Shown here: positions 15,929 through 24,637 of the stretch, one piece after another | Numbering within the stretch: the stretch's first letter is position 1 | How the letters are laid out: each line of letters opens with the position of its first letter | IMG/VR virus record: IMGVR_UViG_3300025601_000070 | Location: 1-31,865 of that record | DNA length: 31,865 nt | DNA from: a virus | Direction: 5' to 3' (one strand) | Translations under genes and position numbers: made by a program | Notes under the pieces: model-generated | The model's database searches: none | What the model was told of the DNA's origin: nothing | What the model saw: the letters and a program-made list of their open reading frames with translations, nothing else

Positions 15929-16752
15929 AATGCTGATTCCAATCTAGTGTACCACATACCGTCCTGTATTTCTTCTATAAAATATTCAGTGTGTACCATT
16001 TCTGTAAGCCATTGTCTAGTAGCTCTATTTTTCAGCTTCTTTAGCCTGTCTATTCTATTACTAACTGGGTAGGCTAAACTATATGCACTTGTTATCACTG
16101 GTGTACCTTGTATTGCGGCCTGTATTCCAGGTCCACTTGAATAGTTAACAACGCAATAGTAATTAGCATCAAAGTTAAAATCATCGTAGGTGTTAGCTAT
16201 CTTGTGAGGTTGTTCACTATACATGGACAACGGTGATCTAGGATGACTGCGAACAACAATAGCTCTATCAGTTTGGTCTTGAATAATTTTAACCTGTCTC
16301 TGTATCCAGTCTTCTTGACTGACTAGATGATGTAGTTGATGACTTTTGTGGTGTTGTCCCGCTATTAGTATTTTTCCATTGTTACGGTTACGCATGCCCT
16401 CACTCCACAACTCATAACCAAATAATTTAAGTCTGTCATCTGACAAATTGTCAAGATGTCCGTGGTGACCTTCTGTTGTGATATTATTAACAGATATTTT
16501 CCAGGTAATATTACGCTTAAGAGCACCTACTTCAATTATTATTACAGGTTTGTTCTGACTTCTAAAGTGTTCGTATATTTCTTTGTTAGGTTCCATACGC
16601 CCAGCCCAGAGGCAACTCCATATTACAGCAACATCTGCTGTCATATCATTTTCTACTAAGGTATAATGTTTGCGTGCACCTTCTAAGAATGCGGCCAGAA
16701 TTGGCTTACTGTTTAGTGAGGCATGTGCAGAAAAATAGGTCAGTGTTTTCAT
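15925..16752 (-). CDS. GT-B-like capsule/LPS-type transferase, paralogue 1 of 4
   Basis: A 275-residue protein. It has IVVRSHPR in the middle and, from residue 204, a 72-residue C-terminal module: YSSGPGIQAAIQGTPVITSA, a Tyr/Pro-Val loop, then RQWLTEMVHTEYFIEEIQDG. The same module, of 72-74 residues, ends the genes at 18271, 19172 and 20313. The Y-x-S ... A ... G-x-P-V-I-T layout is that of capsule polysaccharide export/KpsS-like and related GT-B transferases, where it binds the nucleotide sugar. This is the most diverged of the four. Confidence 0.55.
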   Translation of the reverse strand: MKTLTYFSAHASLNSKPILAAFLEGARKHYTLVENDMTADVAVIWSCLWAGRMEPNKEIYEHFRSQNKPVIIIEVGALKRNITWKISVNNITTEGHHGHLDNLSDDRLKLFGYELWSEGMRNRNNGKILIAGQHHKSHQLHHLVSQEDWIQRQVKIIQDQTDRAIVVRSHPRSPLSMYSEQPHKIANTYDDFNFDANYYCVVNYSSGPGIQAAIQGTPVITSAYSLAYPVSNRIDRLKKLKNRATRQWLTEMVHTEYFIEEIQDGMWYTRLESAL

Positions 16753-16754
16753 TG

Positions 16755-16762
16755 AATAAATA
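16755..16762 (+). promoter_or_regulatory. Late promoter-like box (AATAAATA)
   Basis: AATAAATA on the + strand, 49 bases before the ATG at 16812, in the gap between divergent genes. An AAGGTG ribosome site precedes that ATG. Confidence 0.5.
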
Positions 16763-16811
16763 TATGCTAATATAACAATATGTATCCATTTTTAAAGACA
16801 AGGTGTAAAAA

Positions 16812-17627
16812 ATGAAATATACCCTAATTACTACATTTCATCAGGAAGGTATGGAACAGTATGGTCAAAGGATGATAGACACCTTTGAAAAATATTGGCC
16901 AGAGCAAATTAATCTTGTTGTGTATGCAGAAAATTGTACACCAATAACTACTAAATCAAATGTATCAGTCGTTAACTTACTTGCAACAAGTAAAGAATGT
17001 AGAGACTTTGTTAACCGACATAAAAATAATCCTAAAGCACACGGTAAAGATACAACGCAGGATCCTCGTAAACAATTTAAATGGGACGCTGTTCGTTTTT
17101 GTTATAAAGTATTTGCTACAGGACTAGCACTAAACACTATTATGGATACTGATTGGCTAGTTTGGTGCGATGCTGACACACTTACACATACCCCTGTCCC
17201 TGTAGAGTTTATGGGATCAATATCGCCATTTGGAAAAATGATTACCTATCTAGGAAGAGGTGATAGATATCATCCTGAATGTGGGTGGGTGGGTTATAAT
17301 CTAAGACACCCTAATACAAAAATGTTTATTAGAGAATTTGTCAAACAGTATGAAGATGATCTATTGTTTGAGTTAGATGAGTACCATGACAGTTATGTAT
17401 GGAGTACTATTTGGAAACGATATAGAGAAAATCCAGACAACGAATTTTATAATTTAAACCCTACTGACAATAAAGGCTTTGCTGGTCATCCATTTATTAA
17501 CAGTGCTCTTGGAAAATACCTAGATCATGTTAAAGGTAAACGTAAAAACGAAGGACATAGTTGGGGTAGAGATCAAGGAACACACACTGATCACCCTTAT
17601 TGGTCTTCCTTAAAGGAAAGATCTTAA
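16812..17627 (+). CDS. Glycosyltransferase, GT-A type
   Basis: A 271-residue soluble protein. DTDWLVWCDADTLTHTPVP (112-130) contains the metal-binding DAD at 120-122, and GWVGYNL and HDSYVW follow at the positions expected for acceptor and catalytic loops of phage GT-A enzymes. The stop is joined to the next gene as TAATG, so a glycosyltransferase and an FkbM methyltransferase are made together, suggesting a methylated sugar product. The two form the only + strand pair in this part. Confidence 0.7.
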   Translation: MKYTLITTFHQEGMEQYGQRMIDTFEKYWPEQINLVVYAENCTPITTKSNVSVVNLLATSKECRDFVNRHKNNPKAHGKDTTQDPRKQFKWDAVRFCYKVFATGLALNTIMDTDWLVWCDADTLTHTPVPVEFMGSISPFGKMITYLGRGDRYHPECGWVGYNLRHPNTKMFIREFVKQYEDDLLFELDEYHDSYVWSTIWKRYRENPDNEFYNLNPTDNKGFAGHPFINSALGKYLDHVKGKRKNEGHSWGRDQGTHTDHPYWSSLKERS

Positions 17628-18274
17628 TGTATCAAAAACACGGGTGGTGGTTTCCAGACTCTGACACCCATTTTAATAAAATGTTAACTAAAAATGTTGA
17701 AAAAGGTGGGGGTCCGGTGTACCAGGAACCCGTTAGAAAGCGATCATTTCAATTCGTACAACACAAAGGTCTAGCGTTGGACATAGGTGCCAATGTAGGC
17801 TTATGGTCAAGTGATATGGCTAACCAGTTCGACCGTGTTATCGCATTCGAACCAGTAGCAGACTTTCGTGCATGTTATGAGAAAAATGTTAACATGGACA
17901 AGGTTGATTTAAGAACATGTGCATTAGGAAACGAAACAACAAAAATTGACATGATCATTACTCCTGTCAACACCGGCCACAGTCATGTAGATACTAATAC
18001 AATGGGTAACGGAACTATAGATATGTTTAAGTTAGATGATCTTAATCTTCCTAATTTTGATTACTGTAAAATAGATTGTGAGGGGTACGAAGAAAATATT
18101 CTATTAGGCGGTCAAGAGACTTTTAATAAATGCAAACCTGTTGTAGTAATTGAAGAAAAAGGTCACACAGACGTGGGATTTAAAACTGGAAATGAAGCAA
18201 CACGTCTTTTAAAAAGTTGGGGATTTCGAGAACTTGCCCGTGTACGTAACGATATTATATTTGGACGAAACTAA
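17627..18274 (+). CDS. FkbM-family methyltransferase
   Basis: A 215-residue SAM-dependent O-methyltransferase of the FkbM family, which methylates sugar or polyketide hydroxyls. Motif I LDIGANVGLW is at 51-60 with the acidic partner in FEPV (E75), and FDYCKIDCEGYEENIL is the family's typical second signature. I start at the ATG at 17627, which shares its A with the stop of the glycosyltransferase and has an AAAGGAAAG ribosome site, rather than an upstream TTG. The gene ends in a 4-base tail-to-tail overlap with the convergent gene at 18271. Confidence 0.88.
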   Translation: MYQKHGWWFPDSDTHFNKMLTKNVEKGGGPVYQEPVRKRSFQFVQHKGLALDIGANVGLWSSDMANQFDRVIAFEPVADFRACYEKNVNMDKVDLRTCALGNETTKIDMIITPVNTGHSHVDTNTMGNGTIDMFKLDDLNLPNFDYCKIDCEGYEENILLGGQETFNKCKPVVVIEEKGHTDVGFKTGNEATRLLKSWGFRELARVRNDIIFGRN

Positions 18275-19179
18275 AGATATTTTTTAAAGTGTTCCCACAC
18301 TAGTCCTTGCTTTATTTCAGCATCACTCCAATGGCAGGCTGACAAATTATATAACCACTGCGATCTTTCAGGATAGTCTGGAGTCATTATATTGTCAATG
18401 TTATGATTTGCTACTTCCCAAGTTACAGCATCTTCGTCTGCTACAAATACAGGAACACCAGCTAAGATACTAGCAACAGAGCTCGACGAATTATAAAACA
18501 CGCTAGCATGTGCACCTTCGAGATCTTGCTGTAGTGATCCACCTTTTACACTTTCATATACGTTTACTTGTTGTAAGTACTGTGTGATATCACACTTGCG
18601 TTTGGGATGGGGTCTAATTAAAATAGGCATCGGTGTGTGTTTTCTAATCGAAGCAATTGAATTTGCCAACCATTGATCTAAGTCAGCACCCTTCATATTC
18701 CAACCACCGTCACGTTGTAAGCAAATTAAAATATGACTACCAGTGCCGTTTTCTCTCCACGGTTTGATTCCAGGCATGCGTAGATCATGTCTAATTTGAT
18801 TCCATTTAATATTATTACTTCCAGCATTGGCGTATTCGTGCTCATTGTAATAAACACCATCTAGACTATAACGAACATACTGACTATCAGGATCTGCAAA
18901 CTTAAAACAACTGCCATCTATAGGCATGCAGTGATGTCCGTTTTCTCGGGCCCATTCTATTACTGCCTTGCGTAAATGTATATGTGGTCCTGAGAATGTT
19001 TGTCCTACCCAGCCAATAAACACTCCTAGTCGTGCAGGAACAACTTCGCAATTAGTCTGTACAAACACATTAGCACCTACCTTAGTACACCCTTCACTGA
19101 ATGCTTTTAATATTTGTGCTTTGCGGTCATGGTCTGCTATTCTTGGCAAACTTGAGAGATACACAACTACATCATACAT
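18271..19179 (-). CDS. GT-B-like capsule/LPS-type transferase, paralogue 2 of 4
   Basis: A 302-residue protein. ILIRPHPKRK lies in the middle and the shared C-terminal module begins at residue 229 (YNSSSSVASILAGVPVFVAD, then SQWLYNLSACHWSDAEIKQG). The N-terminus (MYDVVVYLSSLPR) has a Rossmann-like beta start. The gene begins within the 3' end of the next paralogue (8-base overlap) with a GGAG ribosome site. Likely a nucleotide-sugar-dependent transferase; substrate unknown. Confidence 0.6.
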   Translation of the reverse strand: MYDVVVYLSSLPRIADHDRKAQILKAFSEGCTKVGANVFVQTNCEVVPARLGVFIGWVGQTFSGPHIHLRKAVIEWARENGHHCMPIDGSCFKFADPDSQYVRYSLDGVYYNEHEYANAGSNNIKWNQIRHDLRMPGIKPWRENGTGSHILICLQRDGGWNMKGADLDQWLANSIASIRKHTPMPILIRPHPKRKCDITQYLQQVNVYESVKGGSLQQDLEGAHASVFYNSSSSVASILAGVPVFVADEDAVTWEVANHNIDNIMTPDYPERSQWLYNLSACHWSDAEIKQGLVWEHFKKYL

Positions 19180-20320
19180 GCCATGTCTCCAATATTTTTT
19201 TAGCAGTTCCGTTTACTAACTCGTCGGTTGTAAATTGACTGTAACTTAAATAGCATAGCCATTGACTTATATCATCTCTGTACAGGTTGTTGATCTTATC
19301 TAAACTGCTTCTACTCACAGGATTTGTTATATGTTTACCTAAGGTGATCACCGGAACACCTGCCCATATTGACTCAGTAAGAGCATTTGAATTATATCCA
19401 ACCACACAATAAATCGATTGGTCTGCAAGTAAGTCTCTATACAAGCTAGTGCGAGTTTTTCTATTGCCAATCTTTTCTCTTACAACAATCTTTTTATCAG
19501 TAAGTGTTCTTAATTTTTTCTCTTGCTCGACTATCCATTTTGTTTGATTTAATCCGTACACAGTACAAATATTCAGACTAGGAGGTATTATTAATATTGT
19601 GTCTCCGCCTGCTCTCCAGTAACGTGGGAATCGAAATCCGTCCAGCCTATTTCGATTATCTAAAATTATTTTTAACAGTCGATCCATCGGAAAGGTATGT
19701 TTAGGTAAGTCAGCATGAATATCGTTACGACATAGTCTATGCCATTCTTTACTTTCGCTATCTCTAATAAAGTTAGTATATCCAGAGTCTATAAACCACA
19801 GTGGAAAATTGTTTGATATTTTATTCTGTAACAGATCTTCATTGTTTAAAATATTCCTAATTAAACAGTCTTGTTCTGGGTAACTATAAGTTACTGTACT
19901 ACGAAATTTACTTTTTTCAAATATGCCAGCTGACAATTTCTTCATATAACTGTCCGATGCACTTTCTAGATATTGGTTTAATATTAATCTCTTACCTTTC
20001 TGCACATTACCATTACCGTACGCACTACATATTCTATCTATATTATCTAAAATAAATCCGGCTAGTTTTCTTCGCTTGTATTTCCATATTGTGCGTGTTT
20101 CTTGTTTTATTTTCTTACGCCATACATCTATGTCTGCATCAACAGCTTTGTTGATCCTCTTAATGCTGTCTGAATAAACTGGTTTGACTCCATTATAGTG
20201 TTGAGTATATACTTTATTGCAGAAATGCCAATTTGGACCGTTACTGTATGTCTTGACAATTAATAAACTTGCTATGTAATCAGATAACTCGTCATCATTA
20301 ATAATAGTGTAATTAGCCAT
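19172..20320 (-). CDS. GT-B-like capsule/LPS-type transferase, paralogue 3 of 4
   Basis: A 382-residue protein, the longest of the four. A very basic N-terminal half (about 60-160) has no recognisable motif; the shared module begins at residue 309 (YNSNALTESIWAGVPVITLG, then SQWLCYLSYSQFTTDELVNG), nearly identical at LSYSQFTT to paralogue 4. I place the start at the ATG at 20320, which overlaps the upstream stop by eight bases and has GGAG eight bases before it, rather than at the ATG at 20344. Confidence 0.6.
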   Translation of the reverse strand: MANYTIINDDELSDYIASLLIVKTYSNGPNWHFCNKVYTQHYNGVKPVYSDSIKRINKAVDADIDVWRKKIKQETRTIWKYKRRKLAGFILDNIDRICSAYGNGNVQKGKRLILNQYLESASDSYMKKLSAGIFEKSKFRSTVTYSYPEQDCLIRNILNNEDLLQNKISNNFPLWFIDSGYTNFIRDSESKEWHRLCRNDIHADLPKHTFPMDRLLKIILDNRNRLDGFRFPRYWRAGGDTILIIPPSLNICTVYGLNQTKWIVEQEKKLRTLTDKKIVVREKIGNRKTRTSLYRDLLADQSIYCVVGYNSNALTESIWAGVPVITLGKHITNPVSRSSLDKINNLYRDDISQWLCYLSYSQFTTDELVNGTAKKILETWHV

Positions 20321-21176
20321 TGAGTATGCTCCACGCATAACCATTTGCCATTTCTTCTGTGGTAAATTGACTATAACTTAAATGTCTCATCCAGGCCTCT
20401 CGTTCATCATTAGAAGGTATGTACGGATTTTCTATTTTAGCAAGATCGTTGTAACAAAGATGCTGGGCGGCATTTGGGCCCAATGTAATTGCTGGTTTTC
20501 CGTGCATCAATGCTTCAACAGCGGCAACTGAATTATATGTAACCAAGCAATGACATTCTTTAAGGTCTTGTTCCATTGTATTAGTTTTTAATCGTTCGTC
20601 TCTTGGTCTCTTTAATCTAATCCTAATAGGTCGGTCGGTGTACTTTTTAATTTCTGCTACTGTTTGTGCTATCCAGTTATCTTGATCTATATCCCATAGT
20701 TTGAAACTTTTTACGCTAGGTGGAGCAAGTAATATACTGCGTCCAGGAGCAAATGGTTTAGTATTAATTCCAAATGTAACTTTTTGTGGCTCTTTTTTAA
20801 AGACCCAATCCATGTACTCTGAAATTTGTTCTAATCTATCTCTAGGTCTTTCAATTATCGGGCGGATGTCGTGTACATGATTTTGTATTACACGGTGCCA
20901 ATTCTTATTATTTTCTATATGCCCTAGATAGCAGTTGTCAATGTAAAAGAATTTAGTATTATGATTCCAACAATGATCAACAGCTTTAACACTACGAGCA
21001 CCGTAGAGTACTACTGTATTGTCATGATATGATTGTGCTTCATCCCAACTTAAAGTTACACCGTTAACACCTTTGGCAAAATTGTATATAGGTGTTCTTG
21101 TTTCTCGATGTGGATGCTTTAGAGGATCGTCTATCTTCTTCCTATTAACACAAAGAATATCACTTGCGTTTATCAT
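20313..21176 (-). CDS. GT-B-like capsule/LPS-type transferase, paralogue 4 of 4
   Basis: A 287-residue protein. The module from residue 214 (YNSVAAVEALMHGKPAITLG, then EAWMRHLSYSQFTTEEMANG at 260-279) matches the other three paralogues. Residues 144-190 (PGRSILLAPPS, RPIRIRLKRP) correspond to the first half of the nucleotide-binding domain. It overlaps the GT8-like gene upstream by 17 bases. Capsule_synth-type fold is my best reading; activity is inferred. Confidence 0.62.
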   Translation of the reverse strand: MINASDILCVNRKKIDDPLKHPHRETRTPIYNFAKGVNGVTLSWDEAQSYHDNTVVLYGARSVKAVDHCWNHNTKFFYIDNCYLGHIENNKNWHRVIQNHVHDIRPIIERPRDRLEQISEYMDWVFKKEPQKVTFGINTKPFAPGRSILLAPPSVKSFKLWDIDQDNWIAQTVAEIKKYTDRPIRIRLKRPRDERLKTNTMEQDLKECHCLVTYNSVAAVEALMHGKPAITLGPNAAQHLCYNDLAKIENPYIPSNDEREAWMRHLSYSQFTTEEMANGYAWSILNG

Positions 21177-21870
21177 TTAACAGATCAATCCTTTGTTGAC
21201 AGTATTCTGTAAATAGTTTTTCTTGGTGCCACTCATTTGCCATATTGGTGTCAGCAAACTCATGGAAACAAGGTGCTCCTAAAGTATAGTGAAGAAGTTT
21301 AGCATCTGGATTTATACCATATTCATCTGGTAACCAGTTCCATTCTCTAGGCAGTTCTGCTATACGATCATCGTTAAGCCAGGTAAATCTATGTAGTTGA
21401 GCACCAGTAGAATTTTCAATAAATTCCGGAGTTACTTTTTTATTTGGGAGTGTAGCACAGTTCCATAGTATAACTGATGACCAGTTCTTACGTGGATAGT
21501 CTTCATTCTTTGTACCTAAGTACTTCTCTTTCATTTTAGTCTTGTAATCATGCTTAACTACAGCAACATCAAATTCTGGCAAACTATCCTTAAGGTTCCA
21601 TAGTTTTTTGATATCATCTTTAACTACCATGTCACCATCTATATAGATAGCATGCCCAGTATATCCGGTAAGGTAAGGAACTAAGAATCTTGAGTAAATG
21701 AAATTATTACTGCCATCTGAATGCTTCTCTTCGTAGCCACCCAACAGGTTTAGTGCCAATGGGTGAAAGCTCACCGGTACTGTTGCATGTCTTATTATTG
21801 AGTTTACACAAGTATGATATGCTACTGCTTCTCTGGGATCGTAGCCAATAAAAATAGGTATAGTTTCCAT
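21160..21870 (-). CDS. Glycosyltransferase, GT8-like
   Basis: A 236-residue GT-A enzyme. It begins IPIFIGYDPREAVAYHTC (4-21), a start typical of GT8-like phage enzymes; HAIYIDGDMVV (73-83) holds the metal-binding DGD at 78-80, and LLHYTLGAPCF near the C-terminus supplies the third metal ligand His. No membrane anchor. It opens a co-directional run with the GT-B paralogues, read from a late-type box (21876-21883) directly before the ATG. Confidence 0.85.
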   Translation of the reverse strand: METIPIFIGYDPREAVAYHTCVNSIIRHATVPVSFHPLALNLLGGYEEKHSDGSNNFIYSRFLVPYLTGYTGHAIYIDGDMVVKDDIKKLWNLKDSLPEFDVAVVKHDYKTKMKEKYLGTKNEDYPRKNWSSVILWNCATLPNKKVTPEFIENSTGAQLHRFTWLNDDRIAELPREWNWLPDEYGINPDAKLLHYTLGAPCFHEFADTNMANEWHQEKLFTEYCQQRIDLLNDKRK

Positions 21871-21875
21871 ACGAC

Positions 21876-21883
21876 TATTTATC
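21876..21883 (-). promoter_or_regulatory. Late promoter box abutting ATG (GATAAATA)
   Basis: Minus-strand GATAAATA, then GTCGT, then the ATG at 21870: five bases of spacing, the same arrangement as at 5202-5209 and 13489-13496. Confidence 0.6.
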
Positions 21884-21894
21884 TGGGTAGTTTA

Positions 21895-22653
21895 CTAGTG
21901 TGTTTTATATGAGTCTATGTGTCCATTGAACCAGGGTAGGACAAGATCTTGCTGTTTAACACATCCCCAACGATTAATACTGTCTACAGCTGAGTCTGGT
22001 AGTAAATCTAGTTCAGCAAGATCCCTCCAGGAAGTGGTTCTAGGGTTCATTGGTTTTACCTTGCCTTTATAGACCACAGCTTTAATCCAAGGATCTCGTA
22101 GACCCTTAGTAAACATTCCACTTTTGCAATCCCAACCGTTAACTGCAAGCATGTAGATTAAATTAACTAATGTGTAATGATAGTACTCACTGCTCGGAAT
22201 TGAAATATCATGCTTGTTATATTTGATATTTGTAGTTTGGGGTATTTGTAAAATTAGCATACCATTAGGATTAGCTAACTTCCACCAATGTTTTAATGTA
22301 GTCACAGGACTTATACATTGTTGAAATGAGTTATGACTGGTTATAACATCATATCTTTCTGGCAATATATCTGTATTTTCCATATCAGCTTTGATATGAG
22401 TTAAATTTTTATGACTAACACCAAGTTTGTCAATTGTGTCAATAACAAAACTTTTAATGTTTAATGGTTGAGGTCGGCCAGTTGTATCAACTTCGGGGTC
22501 TGTTTCTCTAGTAGCCCACCATTCTGCATCTAGGCCTGGGCCTCCACCCATATCAGCAACAGTACCAACAGATATCATAAACTCATAAAAGGACTCAATA
22601 ACATCTAATACTTCACGTGAGTGGGTGTGACTTTCTTGTGGTGACCCAAACAT
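21895..22653 (-). CDS. Class I SAM-dependent methyltransferase
   Basis: A 252-residue protein. Motif I VADMGGGPGLDAEWWA (32-47) binds SAM, DTIDKLG with HIKADMEN follows, and ERYDVITSHNSFQQ matches the motif IV region. The substrate is unknown; similar proteins occur in T4-like marine phages. The ATG shares its A with the stop of the UvsY-like gene (TAATG). It is the last gene of the recombination operon before the glycan island. Confidence 0.8.
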   Translation of the reverse strand: MFGSPQESHTHSREVLDVIESFYEFMISVGTVADMGGGPGLDAEWWATRETDPEVDTTGRPQPLNIKSFVIDTIDKLGVSHKNLTHIKADMENTDILPERYDVITSHNSFQQCISPVTTLKHWWKLANPNGMLILQIPQTTNIKYNKHDISIPSSEYYHYTLVNLIYMLAVNGWDCKSGMFTKGLRDPWIKAVVYKGKVKPMNPRTTSWRDLAELDLLPDSAVDSINRWGCVKQQDLVLPWFNGHIDSYKTH

Positions 22654-23105
22654 TATAGTTGTATGTCTTCCATGCCACTTGCTCTCAATCTAACTACATG
22701 ACCTAACATAAAGTTTTTGCTTTCAAGACCTTTCATTATACCTAACCATTGGTTCCTAAGTAAAGCGATATCATTAATTAGTGTTTCATATTCAATGACT
22801 TCATCTTCTCCATCTACATATTTTTCAGCATCACGACTTGTTAATGCTCGTTGATATGCTTCTAGATATTTTTGAAAGTGCTTACGCCGAATCTTACGTA
22901 ATTGTATGTTTAAGAAATTTAATACTGCTTCTATTTCTTGTAGCTGATGGAAACGATGTTCAGTAATACCTGGCAAGTCTGCTATGTTACGTTCTACATA
23001 TCCATAGATACTAACATCTTTTTTAGCACCTAGTAATTCATTTCGATAGTGCATTAGGAAGTCTGGTAAGTTACTAATATTTTCAACTACCTTATTGTAC
23101 CACAT
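22653..23105 (-). CDS. uvsY: UvsY-like recombination mediator (candidate)
   Basis: A 150-residue, highly charged helical protein. The second half (DAEKYVDGEDEVIEYETLI, 92-110, then NQWLGIMKGLESKNFMLGHVVRLR, 118-141) follows the layout of the UvsY C-terminus, with an acidic turn, a long helix and a final Arg-rich helix. UvsY loads UvsX on gp32-coated ssDNA. Size is close to T4 UvsY (137). UvsX and gp32 lie upstream in the same operon, which supports the call. Sequence identity to T4 UvsY appears low. Confidence 0.6.
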   Translation of the reverse strand: MWYNKVVENISNLPDFLMHYRNELLGAKKDVSIYGYVERNIADLPGITEHRFHQLQEIEAVLNFLNIQLRKIRRKHFQKYLEAYQRALTSRDAEKYVDGEDEVIEYETLINDIALLRNQWLGIMKGLESKNFMLGHVVRLRASGMEDIQL

Positions 23106-24363
23106 CTCTATACTCCTCTAACCATGGAAATAATGTTTTCCAATCTGTTTTTCGTCGTCGGTCTATTTCATCTAAATATGTTATTAATTGTAACACCTTT
23201 CCTTTATCAAGTCTACTGTTTTTGACATTATTTGTTATAGCCGTGAAATGTTCTTTTGCACTCGGGCCATGCCAACTTTCTGTTTCCATAAGGTTTAAAA
23301 TAGTTTTAAAATCGTTGCTAAATTCATCTGCACCTAATATGTCGGGTGCCATGTAGTCTGGATAATATACCTGGGCAAAATAATGTTCTATCTTTCTATC
23401 CTGACTCCACTCTTTTAATTTCTTAAGTAAACCAGGTATTGTTTTAATTGTTAATACTGAGATGGCACCATTGAGATTTAATTTAATCCAGCGTTCACCT
23501 ATTAGGTATCTGAAGTTGTCTTCCCACTGCGTTAATTTAATGCCGTGTCTAGTAAACTCTTGCTGTGGTCCCCAACAATCAATTGAACAGTGCATGTCTA
23601 ATCGTCCTAGTTTCTTTTTTGCAATTAATTGTTTTATTCTACCAATATACTTTTCTAATTTAGATTTTTTAATCATTAAGTTTGAAACTATTTCAAGCTC
23701 TAAATCAGGACAGGGGTTATTTTCTAAAAACTCTAAGAATGTGTCAAATTGGGTTTGATAAAAGGGCTCACCACCTAATAGGTGTAATCTTTTTAACTTG
23801 TGTGCATTGTTTTCCATCCACTCCCAAAACTTTTCTTCAATATGACTAAAATTATCTGGATGTTTAAATTTACTTTCTAATACTAAATTATGTTTTTCAA
23901 ATTTTCCAAACTTTTTCATCTCAGAGTCTATGCCCGAACTTAGCTCAGGTCCACAATACACACATTTTAAATTGCAGGTATTGTCTAAATAAACTTCTAA
24001 TATAGTTGGATCTACGTGTGTTAGTGTAGAATCCTGATCAAGCTCTGGCGGATGTAGGTCCGGTAATGAGTTATAAAATTGTCGATCACTGCGTCCATTA
24101 TTTTTTTCAAACTTACCACAATATTCTTCACAGGTTGTCTCAGTTGGGCCGGGATCACCCGAAGGCCAATGGCCCTGTAACATTGTCTCTCTTTGCTCTA
24201 TCTTCTCAGCAGTATTATGAAAGTTAAATGTTTCTATATCAAATTTATGATCAATAACTCGATGACAGCTAGAAGTTACCCCTAAGTGTAGTGCTATTTT
24301 ACTAAATGACCATTTTGCCAGGCACGACGTGTCTGTTCTAATTGGAAAATACTTTTTTTCCAT
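23092..24363 (-). CDS. Radical SAM protein with N-terminal auxiliary cysteines (twitch/SPASM-like), 1 of 3
   Basis: A 423-residue protein. The radical SAM [4Fe-4S] motif is C130-x3-C134-x2-C137 in DNTCNLKCVYCGPE. Before it, C14, C33, C78 and C82 form an additional cysteine set: the start TSCLAKWSF with SSCHR and later CEEYC is typical of a phage subfamily whose auxiliary cluster region sits at the N-terminus. HLLGGEP (193-199) is the conserved GGEP motif. It directly follows the acidic 90-residue gene and overlaps UvsY by 14 bases. The target is unknown. Confidence 0.85.
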   Translation of the reverse strand: MEKKYFPIRTDTSCLAKWSFSKIALHLGVTSSCHRVIDHKFDIETFNFHNTAEKIEQRETMLQGHWPSGDPGPTETTCEEYCGKFEKNNGRSDRQFYNSLPDLHPPELDQDSTLTHVDPTILEVYLDNTCNLKCVYCGPELSSGIDSEMKKFGKFEKHNLVLESKFKHPDNFSHIEEKFWEWMENNAHKLKRLHLLGGEPFYQTQFDTFLEFLENNPCPDLELEIVSNLMIKKSKLEKYIGRIKQLIAKKKLGRLDMHCSIDCWGPQQEFTRHGIKLTQWEDNFRYLIGERWIKLNLNGAISVLTIKTIPGLLKKLKEWSQDRKIEHYFAQVYYPDYMAPDILGADEFSNDFKTILNLMETESWHGPSAKEHFTAITNNVKNSRLDKGKVLQLITYLDEIDRRRKTDWKTLFPWLEEYRDVVQ

Positions 24364-24636
24364 TTAGTAGTCGTCTTCTTCTTCATCGCCATCGTCTTGT
24401 TCGTCGCCCCAAGTATCTAAGCCATCGTCTTCCTCTACCTCATCTAACACATAGGCTGACAACGCATGTTTGATATCGTTATCCTGACCAAGGTCGCTAG
24501 ATTGAATGGCGTCGCTGGCAACCCCTAAGTTATCAATTAGTGCATTAACAACATCCATTGCGGCTTGTTTTTCATCTGAGACATGATCTTTAACAGCTAA
24601 CCATACTTCAGCCGCTGATACTAATGATTCTGACAT
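24364..24636 (-). CDS. Small protein with very acidic C-terminal tail
   Basis: A 90-residue protein: a helical N-terminal part (about 1-63) followed by 25 residues made almost only of Asp, Glu and Gly, ending in Tyr. The ribosome site (GAGGAAGT) lies in the last codons of uvsX and the stop is directly followed by the ATG of a radical SAM gene. The tail resembles the acidic C-termini of single-strand binding proteins or DNA mimics. Placement suggests partnership with UvsX; function unknown. Confidence 0.65.
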   Translation of the reverse strand: MSESLVSAAEVWLAVKDHVSDEKQAAMDVVNALIDNLGVASDAIQSSDLGQDNDIKHALSAYVLDEVEEDDGLDTWGDEQDDGDEEEDDY

Positions 24637-24637
24637 A

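Noticed and set aside
24364-24636. Peptide precursor (RiPP) for the neighbouring radical SAM enzymes
   Set aside because: Adjacent to a radical SAM gene and ends in an unusual tail, but it has no leader/core pattern, no repeated residues to modify and sits better with uvsX.
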